Below are positions 47,527-58,345 of a stretch of 64,000 bases of DNA, one piece after another. Every line of letters begins with the position of its first letter. The stretch's first letter is position 1. Source of the DNA: Mucidula mucida (taxonomy: Eukaryota > Basidiomycota > Agaricomycetes > Agaricales > Physalacriaceae); assembly GCA_015501055.1 (NCBI GenBank), contig JADNYV010000001.1:1054001-1118000 (forward strand), in the 5' to 3' direction. A program made the translations under genes and the position numbers. The notes beneath the pieces were generated by a model. That model worked only from the letters and a program-made list of their open reading frames with translations. It did no database searches and was not told the DNA's origin.

Positions 47527-48240
47527 TCAAATATCAGTCGAGGACTGCCGTGGCATTAAGAAAGACTTACATGCGTTCGTAATCATCGGCGCTTTATTCA
47601 CCCACTCCTGCGAATCGATTTGGTTCATCATGAATGCAGCAAATGCGGCGCGTCCAAGCGTTGTTCCGAGCTTCCCATCACCGATGTACCCCGCTATCAC
47701 GTCCTTCTTGTCGCTGTTGGTCAAAATGGGAACTCTGACGATGGTCCAGTCTATTCCCTCGCTGGACCGTATCGTCTTCCCTATGGCCACGACATCTTTG
47801 TAGCTGTTATAGGCTACTGCGGCGACACCTGCAACCATCGTGGAGTACTTGAGACTAAATGTATCTTCGGGATCGGCTATAGAGGCTGTTCCGAGGGCGA
47901 TTAGACGCTTGACGTGGTGTGTACGCATCAAGTCGAGAATGCGTTCATACGCGCGCGCGAGCGGGGTATCAGACGGATGGAATGGACCGTCCTTCAAGCT
48001 CACTACCGGTCCCAATACTGAGAGGACAACATCGACGCCTTCCAGGGCCTTTGAAAGCGCGTCCTGGTTGTCAAGTTCGCCTTCGATAACGATGACGGAT
48101 GGGTTGGATGACAGATCAGAAGGGACTTTGGCGGGAGAGCGGACGTAGAGTATAAGGGTGCACGATTGGAATCTAGCAAGTGCTTCACGCGCTACTAGGA
48201 TGCCAGAGGCACCTGTTGAACCAAAGATGAGAATGCGCAT
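47527..48240 (-). CDS. NAD(P)-binding NmrA-like atypical SDR
   Basis: Start at 48240 (MRILIFGSTGASGILVAREAL) gives the Rossmann glycine motif GSTGASG. Then YVRSPAKVPSDL, ALEGVDVVLSVLGPV, HHVKRLIALGTASI, IDWTIVRVPIL and LGRAAFAAFMMNQIDSQEWVNKAPMITNA follow, all in one exon. These are typical of NmrA/flavin-reductase-like NAD(P)-binding proteins that act as redox-sensing regulators or reductases. No catalytic YxxxK is expected in this group. Close to the 3' end a GTAAGT donor is present, so the true C-terminus may end at NA or after a short extra exon. It converges with the C2-C2 gene 37 bp away. Confidence 0.85.
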   Translation of the reverse strand: MRILIFGSTGASGILVAREALARFQSCTLILYVRSPAKVPSDLSSNPSVIVIEGELDNQDALSKALEGVDVVLSVLGPVVSLKDGPFHPSDTPLARAYERILDLMRTHHVKRLIALGTASIADPEDTFSLKYSTMVAGVAAVAYNSYKDVVAIGKTIRSSEGIDWTIVRVPILTNSDKKDVIAGYIGDGKLGTTLGRAAFAAFMMNQIDSQEWVNKAPMITNACKSFLMPRQSSTDI

Positions 48241-48512
48241 CGGTGATGGTGGAAGAGAAGCAACGAGCGCGGACTTTGTAGGTAAAATATTAGGCGCTTG
48301 CTGGTACTAGTCAAAATCCACTATATAGGGTCGATAATCTATCCATCACCAGGTTTCGATTATTATTTGAATAAATCGTTGAGGACGATTACAGTTTTTG
48401 CCCACACGAACATGCTATACTTGAGTAGTACGGTAATCTCCATTTGGCGCAAGTTACTCTCCACCGCTAGAATAAAGATTTAGGCATGCACAAAACCTGC
48501 TAGTTCGGACAC

Positions 48513-49457
48513 TCACAAATCCGTCCAATTGTCTTGTGGAGGAGACGATTCTTCAGGAGACTTTGATTTGGGTTCCGGAGCCGTTTCGTCACTAATTCCA
48601 AACATTCCACTCGCTGATGCCGCACCAGTCAAGCCAGTGAGGTACGCCGCTTCTACAAAAGGGGAATTCCACACCGTGGGCTCGACTGCCATTTCATGGG
48701 CAGCTTCCAACTCCCGTACTTCCTTCTCTACATGCCTGATAGCATCTGCCACCTCGGGGTCGCTGTCCAGATCGAGGGGAACCATATCGCGCTCGTACAC
48801 CTGTCCAAATCGACGAACAAGACCTGGCACGTCTTCTCGTAGACTGACGTCTGTTCCCAATGCAGCCGAAACACTTGTAGCTTTTACACCGTCCAAACCA
48901 CATGCAACAACATCCTCAAACCATGCAAGGGGCTGGTTTGTAATGTTGAGAGCAAACCCGTGAGTAGTGAGACGGTGGCGAATTTGGACGCCAATACTGG
49001 CGATTTTCGCGTCGGGTGCAAGGAAGACGCCAGTAAGATCGGTGGTCGAAGAGTCAATGTTGTGGGCCTCCCGGAGATGCAGTTTCAATGTCTTCTGCAT
49101 GAGGCAGATATAGTCACGGACGCCCACGGGCGGGACTGAGCGACCAAGGTCGAGCAAGGGATATCCGACAATCTGACCCGGACCGTGATAGGTGAGCTCG
49201 CCGCCGCGTTGGGTACGGACGAAATCTGCACCACGCGCCTCCAGACGCTTGCGTTCATTTTGTAGTTCAGCATCTGTCTGACGACGACCGGCGGTATAGA
49301 CGGGTCTGTGCTCCAAGAGTAATAAAAGGTCTGGGTACTGCTTTCCAGCCTTTCGTCTCGCGAGTTGTAATCTATGAAGATATTCTTGGAGAAGTAGTGT
49401 GGTGTAATAGGGCAGTGGACGGCGGAAGTGGTGATGGAAGACTGGTGGTAGAGCCAT
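48513..49457 (-). CDS. LIP2: Lipoyl(octanoyl) transferase (LIP2/LipB)
   Basis: A single-exon gene with start at 49457 (MALPPVFHHHFRRPLPY). The enzyme moves octanoate from acyl carrier protein to lipoyl domains of mitochondrial dehydrogenases. Key motifs are VYTAGRRQT, RGGELTYHGPGQIVGYP, the Lys in KIASIGVQIRHRLTTHGFALN and the Cys in VACGL, the two acyl-transfer residues. A C-terminal extension of about 100 residues after the LipB core (rich in Ser, Pro and Glu) is longer than in bacteria. A plain mitochondrial leader is short but basic. Its ATG lies 49 bp from the ATG of the WW gene on the other strand, so both probably share one promoter. Confidence 0.95.
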   Translation of the reverse strand: MALPPVFHHHFRRPLPYYTTLLLQEYLHRLQLARRKAGKQYPDLLLLLEHRPVYTAGRRQTDAELQNERKRLEARGADFVRTQRGGELTYHGPGQIVGYPLLDLGRSVPPVGVRDYICLMQKTLKLHLREAHNIDSSTTDLTGVFLAPDAKIASIGVQIRHRLTTHGFALNITNQPLAWFEDVVACGLDGVKATSVSAALGTDVSLREDVPGLVRRFGQVYERDMVPLDLDSDPEVADAIRHVEKEVRELEAAHEMAVEPTVWNSPFVEAAYLTGLTGAASASGMFGISDETAPEPKSKSPEESSPPQDNWTDL

Positions 49458-49506
49458 GGCTGTCGCATGACCAAAAAGGAAAGAGCACTCTTAGCTTCCG
49501 AACATC

Positions 49507-50271
49507 ATGGCCTCTCCATCCTCTTCTGCTGCATCTGAGCAACACGAGAAGGACATTAACGACGAAAGCAAAGAGTCCTCGCCTTCGCCGTCTCCGGAAA
49601 AGACTTTGACAGCTGAAGCGCAGGATGAACGTACGACAGAGTCGACCACGGAAACAACAGAAACACCTACTTCCCCGCCCACAGACGCCATCCCGGCGGT
49701 CCCGACCAATGGCGATTGGCAAGCTATATTCTCTCCGCAGCACAACGCGTACTACTTCTACAATACCGCGACTCATCAGACTACATGGGAGAACCCTGTT
49801 CAACCCGCAGTCCAGCCAGAAGCCTCCACCTCTACCGCTACACTGCAGCCATCGCGGTACGAAGCTGCTCTAGCGGCTGGCATTGACCCATCGTTGGCCC
49901 ACCTCGATCCCACTCTCGGTGCTGGACCTAGCGGCATTGGAGGAAGCTATGCAGCGGCAGCACGATTCAACGCTCGGACAGGCCGATTCACGGCCAACGA
50001 CGCAAGGGATCCAAGTCATATGTCTGAGTACGAGCGCGCAAAACGCATGAGCGAGTTCTACTTTGATGTCGACGGTTGGCAAAAGCAGCGAGAGCAAGAG
50101 CAGGCACAGGAGGAGGCTGAAGGGAAGAAGAGGAAACGCCCGTCCAAAAAGGACTTGGTTAGCCGTCTCTGTAACAATGTCCGACGCATCAATCTAACGA
50201 ATGCTTAGGAAAGGTTCAAAGAACAGAAGAGGCAGAAGAAGATTGCGAAGACCGCTTGGCTTCGAACGTGA
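49507..50271 (+). CDS. WW-domain protein
   Basis: Start ATG 49507. An acidic Ser/Thr/Glu-rich N-terminus leads to one WW domain: DWQAIFSPQHNAYYFYNTATHQTTWENP, with both Trp and the YYFYN centre. Then comes an Ala/Gly-rich region and a conserved-looking segment (ARTGRFTANDARDPSHMSEYERAKRMSEFYFDVDGW), and a Lys/Arg-rich end (KKRKRPSKKDLERFKEQKRQKKIAKTAWLRT) after a 48-nt intron. WW domains bind Pro-rich partners; the basic tail hints at a nuclear, splicing or transcription-linked role, which is inference. It ends at TGA 50269-50271. Confidence 0.88.
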
Positions 50272-50396
50272 AGGTTGAAGTTTTTTCATGAAAAAGGCCA
50301 CAGCTCTAATTTTTTTTCTCAGATTGACGAGTGATAGTACAGCGACGTTTGTTATATGAATAACTGTTACAAGACCGAATGTTCATTCACTGTAAA

Positions 50397-52630
50397 GGCA
50401 ACCCGCAGACTTCACAATCATGGCCGCCATGATAATTTTCGTACGTGCAATGAGGGCAGATGCGCGCAGCTCCGCTACCTCCAGATGCTGCCTGTTCGGC
50501 CGCAATTTGATCCAATACATCCTGAGGGATATCTTCGTCCATCGCCGACGAACTGTGGGTGTTTCGAGCTGCACAATGTTAGAATTGACCATACTACCGT
50601 TTGACAGCCACTCACGAGCGCTTTCTCGGGCGAAAGTCATGAGCGTCTGCCAGCCTCAGTGGCCAGTAGAGGGTCTAGTTGGCTGATATCTTCCAGCAGC
50701 GTCGGTGAAGACGCGACCTTGATCAGGATCTTCATGTCATCCTAGTACGCCGTTAATGTTACTGACACCATTGCCATTTATCACCTACTGGACTGAGAAG
50801 TTGCGTGGTATCGAGGAATGCAATAAGGTGCAGATCACTCAGCCACTTTGCCAACTCGAAGGTTTTGTGGGCTTGGCCGGGAATCATCTTTTTGCTTTCC
50901 ACGATATCTGGTGCATTCAGAGACAACAAAGAGGACAATACGCTGTCGACAGTTTGATCTTCCAGACCTTGTCTATTTTCGATTTTGAAGGCAGTGGATC
51001 GGAACATTGGGGAAGGATTTTGAGGGAAGCCGTGCGTTACCTGTTTAGTATAAACAAGCCAGTTCGACGCGGAGGAATATGCTTACATTGACCAAGAGGT
51101 ATTCCACCGGGAATGCAGGCTTGGCGCTCTTCTTGACCTCTAGACCGTACTCGTTCTTGAAGGAGAAAAAGACGTCAGGCACGTATCGTGCTGTGTCCTG
51201 ACTTCTATCCTCTTCCTTCACTCGTACAATTCCAGGATCAACGCTGGCCTCTATCATATCTGCTTCCACCATAGCTTCGGCTTGCGCAGAAACCTGATAA
51301 GCCGAAACATCTACTTGCCCATCTTCTGTTCCAGTCAAAATGGCCGTGACAAGACGCGACGAAAACTTTCCCGTTGGAGAGGATTTAGAAGGGGTGGGAT
51401 TGGTGGTCTGCATCACCGCCGCAAAGATGGCTTCCAAGGATGAGATATAGAATGAACCTGGGTGACGCTTGAAAACATTCTTGGTCCTGTCCTCCTCTGT
51501 AGGATCCAGATCGGTGAAGATGTAACCCACGACGGTTAACGGAGTCGTAGCTGCCTCTGCAATTCGTCTAATCCGTTGCTCGTCCTCCCATGGAAGTCCA
51601 AGAGTCAATCCATCAAGCTCGCCCTCTTGCGGAGGTTCGTAAATGGCTTCTACGACAGCCTTGATGCCCATCGGTACTTTGTCATAGGGTTCATAACGGC
51701 CAATCATCCAACCGAACCTCTGGAGGCCAGTCATTCTCCAGGATTGCAAGAACCTGTCAACGATATCCATCGACGCGATTTCCAGGTGATCCACCATTCG
51801 GAACGGCTGTGACTGCAGTGTAATGGCGGACGGTTGACAAGATGTGCAAATTCCGGCTGGCCAAGCAGGGTGACCACCAGTCGGACACGGTGTCTTCACT
51901 CTGTAAGACAGAGGGTCAAGCGGAGGAAGGAATGACGCGGAAGATGTTGTCGTTTTGGGAGCGAGTTTCTTGAGATATGCGTGATAGGATAGATGCTTTA
52001 TAGAATTCTCCTTGTGAAAGGCTGCATCGTATGGCTCTAGAGGCATGCAATAATCGCACATCCCTTTAAGCCCATGTTTGCAGAAGATAATATCACGACC
52101 TCTTGGTATCTTGCCGTCTTTGGTGCGCCAATACGAGTCGACCGCATCCTCTGTGACTAGTTCCCAAGCTCGTTTCTCGTCAGAAGCTGGCGCTTGTGGT
52201 GCGGTTGAAGATGACGGTTCAGATATAACAGTTGACTCAACCTTGTCCTTGTAACCAACAAATAGCAGATCGCCATGACTGTACCAACAGTTAATATGAG
52301 ATATTCCATGCGACGTAGCGAGATACGCACTTGACGCCAATGCTTTTCAGGTTTCGGCCTTTCAACGATACAATGGGTACTTCGTTTCCCCGAGGCTGGT
52401 CCGAGATTGTCATCGTAGTCGGATCTGCATTCGGAGAAGCTTCTAATATCTACAGCGAGATGTGAGAGAGAATCCTATTCGACGCCACGAAAGTCATCAC
52501 CTTGCTCAACAGGACAGCGATGTCATCTGTTGGCTCCATCTGATATCGAAAGTTGCCATCCTTCGAGCGGATTCTGAGAAGCTAACGACGTTTAAGAGGA
52601 CAACCAGGACGTGCAGCGACGGCTTACCAT
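50397..52630 (-). CDS. NPL4: NPL4, Cdc48 cofactor (zinc finger, MPN-like and NZF)
   Basis: Npl4 pairs with Ufd1 to deliver ubiquitylated proteins to Cdc48/p97. From the N-terminus: a ubiquitin-like part (MLLRIRSKDGNFRYQMEP, after removing an intron placed directly behind the ATG at 52628-52630), the zinc-finger NPL4 domain with IIFCKHGLKGMCDYCMPLEPY, KTPCPTGGHPAWPAGICTSCQPS, the long NPL4/MPN-like domain (RFGWMIGRYEPYDKVPMGIKAVVEAIYEPPQEGE), FYISSLEAIFAA, and a C-terminal NZF finger ICPHCTYEN...DCEVCGLPL. The stop is at 50397-50399. About 640 residues fits the family. The bZIP gene is divergent from it; paired MluI boxes lie upstream. Confidence 0.95.
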
Positions 52631-53472
52631 GATCAAGGTTAGGTATAGAGCAGCTGTGGAATCAGTGATGCGACGCGTAACGCGTCGACTGCTTAGTCAG
52701 CAATGCTACTACTGCATATACGCTAAGCTGTAAGCCTGAATTGGGAACGAGGCACGGTACATCGGGTTTTCTGTATGGCTCTTAGTACTTGTTTCTCCTC
52801 AACCTAGCTTCCTGCTCACCACTCATGGTGCCTCACACTATAGCCTATCCTAGATCTCTCCTGATTTTGTCTCTAGCAGGCATCATGTCATCCTGACTGA
52901 GGTACCTATGTCAAACTATATCCAGTTAATGCGGGCTAGCGCTCAACCTTCAACATTATAAATCTGCGATTCACTTAGAGCTACATTCAGAGATGAAGCA
53001 ACCACCTTCAGATTCGGCATCCGGAAACTGGTTTGATCACGTGGGTGACTTCCTCAAAGGGGTAAAGGAAGGGACTTGCAGTAATTCGGAATTCACTCTA
53101 CTTATTAACTGGTGCCGGACCATCATTTGCTCGTTCGTGCTGTAGTTGACTTCGATCATGCCTTTCGCCACCTGGAAATCGTGTTGTGAGCTCTCCGGCT
53201 TCTGGGACGCGTCAATCCAATTCGGCAATTTGCGAGGTTGCGTTATTCCTATGAGGCTGTCGCAATCTTGAGAATCTATGGCGAATCTGGTCATCGTTTG
53301 CTTTCGATGGCGAGGACCCTTGCCTGCCACTATACGCTGGTTACTCGTTGACGCTCAGCTGCCTTATCTGGTGATGGTCTCCCTCAGACGCACCTTCGAA
53401 GCCAGCCCACCAGATTACAGCAGTATTCAGTCCGAGTTGGACCATTGGAAGAACCTCACATTTTCCTTTGAC
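52631..53472. other. Long leader/intergenic between NPL4 and bZIP
   Basis: Beyond the MluI boxes, TATAAAT lies at about 52957 and an ATG at 52993 opens a 50-codon frame ending at 53145. Another ATG at 53278 is in frame with the bZIP start at 53473. A protein-like but unassigned frame (YSYEAVAILRIYGESGHRLL, about 53240-53300) also occurs. The stretch may be a bZIP 5' leader with upstream frames, or hold 5' exons I cannot place. Confidence 0.4.
52673..52685. promoter_or_regulatory. Paired ACGCGT (MluI cell-cycle) boxes upstream of NPL4
   Basis: ACGCGT occurs at 52673-52678 and again at 52680-52685, 43 bp before the NPL4 ATG and with 7-bp spacing, set in a short palindrome. This is the binding core of the fungal MBF (Mbp1-Swi6) G1/S factor. 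Its use here is inference; single ACGCGT sites also occur elsewhere in the window. Confidence 0.5.
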
Positions 53473-54508
53473 ATGAGCGACGAGCAGCCATCTAAATCTT
53501 CGTCTCAGCCACCTTCCTCTTCCGACAGAGTGCAATCACACGACAGCTCTGAAACGAAAGTAAGTCGCTGGCCTTTTTTTTGAATTCATTCTTCATGTCG
53601 ACTACTTCACGTGTAGGAAATGCAGGACGCAGTACTTCTTGCACAGTTTGCAGAAGCTTCTAGAGCCATGATGCCCCCCGCTCCATCTGTTATGCAGCAG
53701 CAGCATCAAATGAACGTACCCCTCGATCCCTCCTTGGTGGCGTTGCTGCAAGCTTTACAGTCTGTTCAAGGCCAAGGTTACCATGCGCCGAATTTTTCAC
53801 ATCCTTTTTTTGGCTTCCAGCAAGGACAACCAAATTCCAACGTCCCATTCCCCACGCCCAATGCTATCTCACAACTTCTTCAGCAGCCCTCCGGCAGTTC
53901 GAACCAATCTTCGTTCGCCGACCAATACCCCAGTCCACAGACGATGCAGTCCTTCCTTGACCAATTTCCCGAGTATAATCAACCCTCTTCAAGTCAATCC
54001 GGTAGTAGTTCCTCTACCGCGCAGACAGCTCCTTCCGTCGCATCCACGTCATCGTCTCCTCCAAACGATGATGTATTCGACGATAAACGGAGAAGAAATA
54101 CAGCGGCGTCAGGTCAATCTCCTTCTGCCTTGGTCTGGAACTTCCGTTTCTAATCTTTCGTGAATTTTAGCCAGATTCCGGATAAAGAAGAAACAGAGAA
54201 CGCTGAATTTAGAGAGATCTGTCTCTGACTTGACCGGTCGCGCAGAGGAGCTGGAGAGAGAGGCTTCAGATCTGCGAAGAGAGAACGGATGGTTGAAAGA
54301 AATCATCATGCTGAAGAGCAGTCGACTGCAGCTCACTCCAGATACCGTATCCTCCTCTATGTGGGATAGCGCTCGCGGAGAACAACCAGGTGCTAAGGGG
54401 CCGGAAGAGGAGGATGAGCCGGGGGAAGAGTCATCAGATTCCGAGTATACAGAGGATACCAAAGGTAAAGGCAAAGCGCGAGCCAAAGGGAAATCGAAAA
54501 GAACGTGA
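53473..54508 (+). CDS. bZIP transcription factor (Cys3/MetR-like)
   Basis: ATG 53473 (MSDEQPSKSSSQPPSS) is the conservative start; the frame is open back to an ATG at 53278, so a longer form is possible. The middle is rich in Gln, Ser and Pro (MMPPAPSVMQQQHQ, QFPEYNQPSSSQSG). The basic region DDKRRRNTAASARFRIKKKQR is split by an intron inside AASA, and is followed by a leucine zipper (LERSVSDLTGRAEELEREASDLRRENGWLK). NTAASARFRIKKK is the signature of the Cys-3/MetR/Met4-type bZIPs, often tied to sulfur or amino-acid metabolism. An acidic then Lys-rich tail ends at 54508. Function beyond DNA binding is inferred. Confidence 0.88.
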
Positions 54509-54744
54509 GGATATGGCAGCTGTTCCGGAACACACGGCAGCTATCGGGTCGTCGAGGGCCTTGTACTTCATGATTCACTATCACAGCGCGCGTTGTACAC
54601 TTGCACTAGATGTTCACTATATCCGTCATTACCTTGTACTTGCCAGTGTTGTACTAGCGAATTGTAGCATCAACGCGCGACACCGCTTCCCTTAGGCCCG
54701 GAATCCAGATTAGGGTCATATTCCCACGCTCATCTCTTACCGTC

Positions 54745-55158
54745 ATGTCGTTCGGAAGACCACCCTCCATTAACCTTGGTTTTAAGCCCTCACCTCCCGA
54801 CCGCGGCTCATTTCCTTTGGACCATTATGGTACAACTAGGGGCACTGTTTTCTAACGATTTATTGACGATATCTAGGGGAATGCAAGGACAAGATGATGC
54901 TCTACATGACATGTCTTAAGGCGAACTCTAGCAACTCTACACCATGTAGAGGAATGAGCAAAGAGTACTTGAATTGTCGGATGGACAAGTGCGCAGACGA
55001 CTGTATGGCATCCCATTCATAGCTAATCTTTCTGAAGAGGCCTGATGGAGCGCGACGAGTGGAAAAATCTAGGTTTATCGGCTTCGAAGACTGAGTCCCC
55101 GGCTGATCCTTCCTCGTCGCCGGCTCAGTGCTCTGTTCCACCAAGGAATCCATCATAG
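54745..55158 (+). CDS. COX19: COX19, cytochrome oxidase copper chaperone
   Basis: ATG 54745 (MSFGRPPSINLGFKPSPPDRGSFPLDH) matches the conserved Cox19 N-terminus. Exon 2 carries a twin CX9C pair: ECKDKMMLYMTCLK and CRGMSKEYLNC, followed after an intron by GLMERDEWKNLGL. Cox19 works in the intermembrane space in copper delivery to cytochrome oxidase, imported by Mia40. Introns are 47 nt and 49 nt. The C-terminal tail (Ser/Pro-rich, ending PPRNPS, TAG 55156-55158) is longer than in yeast. Confidence 0.93.
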
Positions 55159-55598
55159 ACTACTCAAATAGTTACTGTACACTATCAATATACAACCGAC
55201 GCATGGGTTTGTTTTCCATTTGACGCATCAATCGGACTCGCCTGCCTTTTCTACTAACGCTTCACCAAGCCGATCGGATGATGTACTCGATCGACTAGGT
55301 CATTGAGTATCATCGGGGCGGCTATGATGTGATCATTGCAAGAGAAAGCACGTTCGTTCTCAGTGGGTGTCCATTCGCATCAGCTTTCGATTTTTCTAAA
55401 ACGAACGTGTAGGCTGCCACTACTGGTCAAGCACATTTTCCTGATAGCAATCTGGCGGAGGATCTTGCTAGAGGTGCGCAAAACGTGGTCGGAACGTTCG
55501 TTCGTAAGTACTAGCTTGGAGGTACTCAGCAATAAATACCGCGATGCTTCAATGAGGTACTCTCCTGGGATTTCCTGTCTTCTTCCCTTATATCAGTC
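55159..55598. other. Intergenic, 440 bp
   Basis: This is the COX19 3' flank and the promoter of the GDPD gene. No repeat, RNA gene or supported coding frame is seen. Confidence 0.55.
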
Positions 55599-57108
55599 AT
55601 GTTGGTGTTCACGACAGGGGGTGCATTCGCTATCAGTGCTTTCTCAGCTCGTCAGGCCGTTGCTATACCATCGTTCTTCGGTCATCAGAAGACCTTCGAC
55701 ATTCAAGGTCATCGTGGGGGGAGAGGCGAAACTGTTGAAAGCACATTAGCCAGTTTTGCATGGTTCGTCCATTGTCTACCCCTCAATTTTTTTTCTTCAT
55801 GCATTCATCAGGGGTTTGATCAACGGTGTGAAGACTCTTGAGTTGGATAACGGTATTACGAAGGTAGCTTTGCAGATGATTTTTTTGTCCTGCGTCGAAT
55901 TCACGACATATCAAGGATGGCGCGGTCATCGTCTGGCACGACGAGTCTATAGATGGCACTAAATGTATGGACACTGAACCAGTCGTACGTACGCGACGCT
56001 CAACACTTATGGACTAATTTGACCATCCATAGACAGCGGATGATCCTGATTTTCCATATGTTGCAAAGTATATTGCTAACCTAACCTTGGCACAAATCAA
56101 GACATTAGATTGTGGTTCTCAGAGATTGAATGACTTCCGTAAGATAGCGAAGTTCCGAGAATTATCTTCTGCATCTGACGACTTTCCCCTAGCTGAACAA
56201 CTTGCATACCCTGGTTTGAAGCTATCGACGCTGCAAGAACTCTTCGCGTTCGTAGAGTGTGTTGACTCTGATCGGCGTATCATGTTCAATATCGAGTCGA
56301 AAGTCGATGCTGACTTTCCCAATCTAACACGGACGGTCGAAGATTTTGTTGAACTCCAATACGCGGCTTTTCAAAGTAGTTCCTACTTGCACCAAATCAC
56401 GGTGGGTCACGACGCTACTGTGTTTCGTCTCTCTTACAAAAAAATAGTATCAAAGTTTCGATTGGAGAACCCTGATTGCGATGAAGGTATCTCTCCTTAA
56501 GTTATGTTACTGCCGTTGCTCCCTACTGAGAAAATTGTAGTCCAAGGATTCAACGGTACCAACAGCAGCTCTAATCTCGTCGTAGGTCCCTATCGATCCG
56601 AACAACATTATTCTCAGTTTGATTGCAGGGGAACGTCAGTTGGTGCTGCCAATGGTACATCAAACTGGCTGGCAGGCTTGCGGCTTGATGCATTTGAGGG
56701 AACAGCTGGTGTCCAAATTGCAAGAGCCGCCAGCGCAATTGATGCAGATATCCTCTCCCCTTCTGGAGTGTCGGACAGTACTCCTGTCGTGGATCCCACG
56801 ATGGAGGGTTTTATCTACTTCACGACGGAGGACATGATCTCTGAGGCACATAAACTTGGAATGGAAGTCAAGCCCTGGACGGTAAGTCTCTAGGACTTCT
56901 TTTGACGCACTTTGAGTTTTCGATTTGGTAGATTAATCGCATGAATATCGCTCAACAACTCTTGGACTGGGGGGTAGATGGAATTATTACAGACTATCCT
57001 CACGCCATGAAAAGACTGCTACAACAGCGGAGGTATACTGTTGAGGATGGCTTTTCCGAGCACCAAGTCATGAAATGCTTCCGCCAACATGCTCAATATA
57101 TCAAATAA
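55599..57108 (+). CDS. Secreted glycerophosphodiester phosphodiesterase (GDPD)
   Basis: ATG 55599 starts a signal peptide (MLVFTTGGAFAISAFSARQAVA). GDPD motifs follow: IQGHRGGRGETVESTLASF (catalytic His and Arg), GVKTLELDNGIT (metal-binding Glu/Asp), AVIVWHDESIDGTKC (second His), MFNIESKVDADFP (Glu/Lys), and a C-terminal WGVDGIITDYPHAM. The enzyme splits deacylated phospholipids into glycerol 3-phosphate and an alcohol, outside the cell or in the endomembrane lumen. HRG-GRGE replaces the more common HRG-xxPEN, which is also seen in fungal members. Several 45-65 nt introns are inferred. TAA at 57106-57108. Confidence 0.9.
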
Positions 57109-57313
57109 TTGTCGTAGTAGCAGTGTCAAAATAGCGGGTCGGATATGTGCGCTTGCCTTACGCTGTCCAAGGGGGCACCTCCTGAATAAATCCAGACCAT
57201 CGCTGGCGGGACAAAACGGCAAGTTGAAAACGGAGCGCGTGGATAGGTGCGGCAAAATCCGGGCTGGGCGCTGGCCCGAGTTACCTCCTGCATTCTGATT
57301 ACTCCCGTCCATC

Positions 57314-58345
57314 ATGGCCAGCTTCGCCGTTAAAAAAGCATTATACGTTGCGCCTACCGTGCGCACTCTAGCGTCGGGCGTACCTTCGGCTCCTCTTCTT
57401 AACCTCGCCGCTAAGCCTGTCGGTGAAGCTCATGGACACGGTTCGTCCTCCCGTTCCGACTCGCCAGCGAAATGGGCTGGAGGCGTCTCCTTGTCCTCGT
57501 CAGGACTGGTTTCCAAGACGGTATTTAGTGGTAAGTTGCACCTTTTCAAGACATATGCACGCAATAATGGCGGTCCCAGCGCCGACAACAACTGTTTTCC
57601 AATCCCGCCTACTTCATACCTCTGCCGTAGTCAAGGACGCCCCCGAAGTTCCCGACTTTTCGGCGTACCGCGCGCCAAACACTGACAAGAACCGTGCCTT
57701 CTCATATTTCATGGTCGGATCACTTGGCGTACTTTCCGCCTCTATGGCAAAATCCAGCGTGTCAGAATTCCTCGTCACGATGTCTGCCTCGGCCGATGTC
57801 CTTGCCCTCGCTAAAGTCGAAGTCGAACTCGCCAACATTCCCGAAGGAAAGAACGTCATCATCAAATGGCGTGGCAAACCCGTTTTCATCAGACATCGTA
57901 CCCAGAGCGAGATTGAGGAAGCTCGCTCAGAGGACTGGAAATCCTTCCGTGACCCACAGAGTGACGAAGAACGCGTAAAGAAGCCAGAATGGCTCGTCAT
58001 GCTAGGCGTCTGCACTCATTTGGGTTGTGTACCCATCGGTGAAGCGGGTGATTACGGAGGATGGTATGTTCTCCCATAATCGCAATTTGAGTTTTTCCTC
58101 AGCTTGAATCCCTCTAGGTTCTGCCCCTGCCATGGATCTCATTACGATATCTGTAAGTTTCGTTTCGTTTTCATTATGCCCGCCACAACTAACGCACTTT
58201 GGTAGCTGGGCGTGCCCGTAAAGGTCCTGCTCCCGTAAGTCCATTGCCGCTTGTCAATCAACTGCTCATTTATATTTGCCAGTCCAACCTCGAAGTCCCT
58301 GCCCATGAGTTCAATGATGCGGAAGGAAAGCTTATTATCGGTTAA
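57314..58345 (+). CDS. RIP1: Rieske iron-sulfur subunit of the bc1 complex
   Basis: ATG 57314 (MASFAVKKALYVAPTVRTLAS) gives a basic mitochondrial presequence. A 48-nt intron leads to RLLHTSAVVKDAPEVPDF, near the usual cleavage site, then a membrane helix (YFMVGSLGVLSASMAKSSVSEFLVTM) and the Rieske domain with the cluster ligands in CTHLGCVPIG and, over an intron, WFCPCHGSHYD, then GPAPSNLEVPAHEF. It ends LIIG at TAA 58343-58345. All four 2Fe-2S ligands (Cys, His, Cys, His) are present. It passes electrons from ubiquinol to cytochrome c1 in complex III. Confidence 0.97.
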
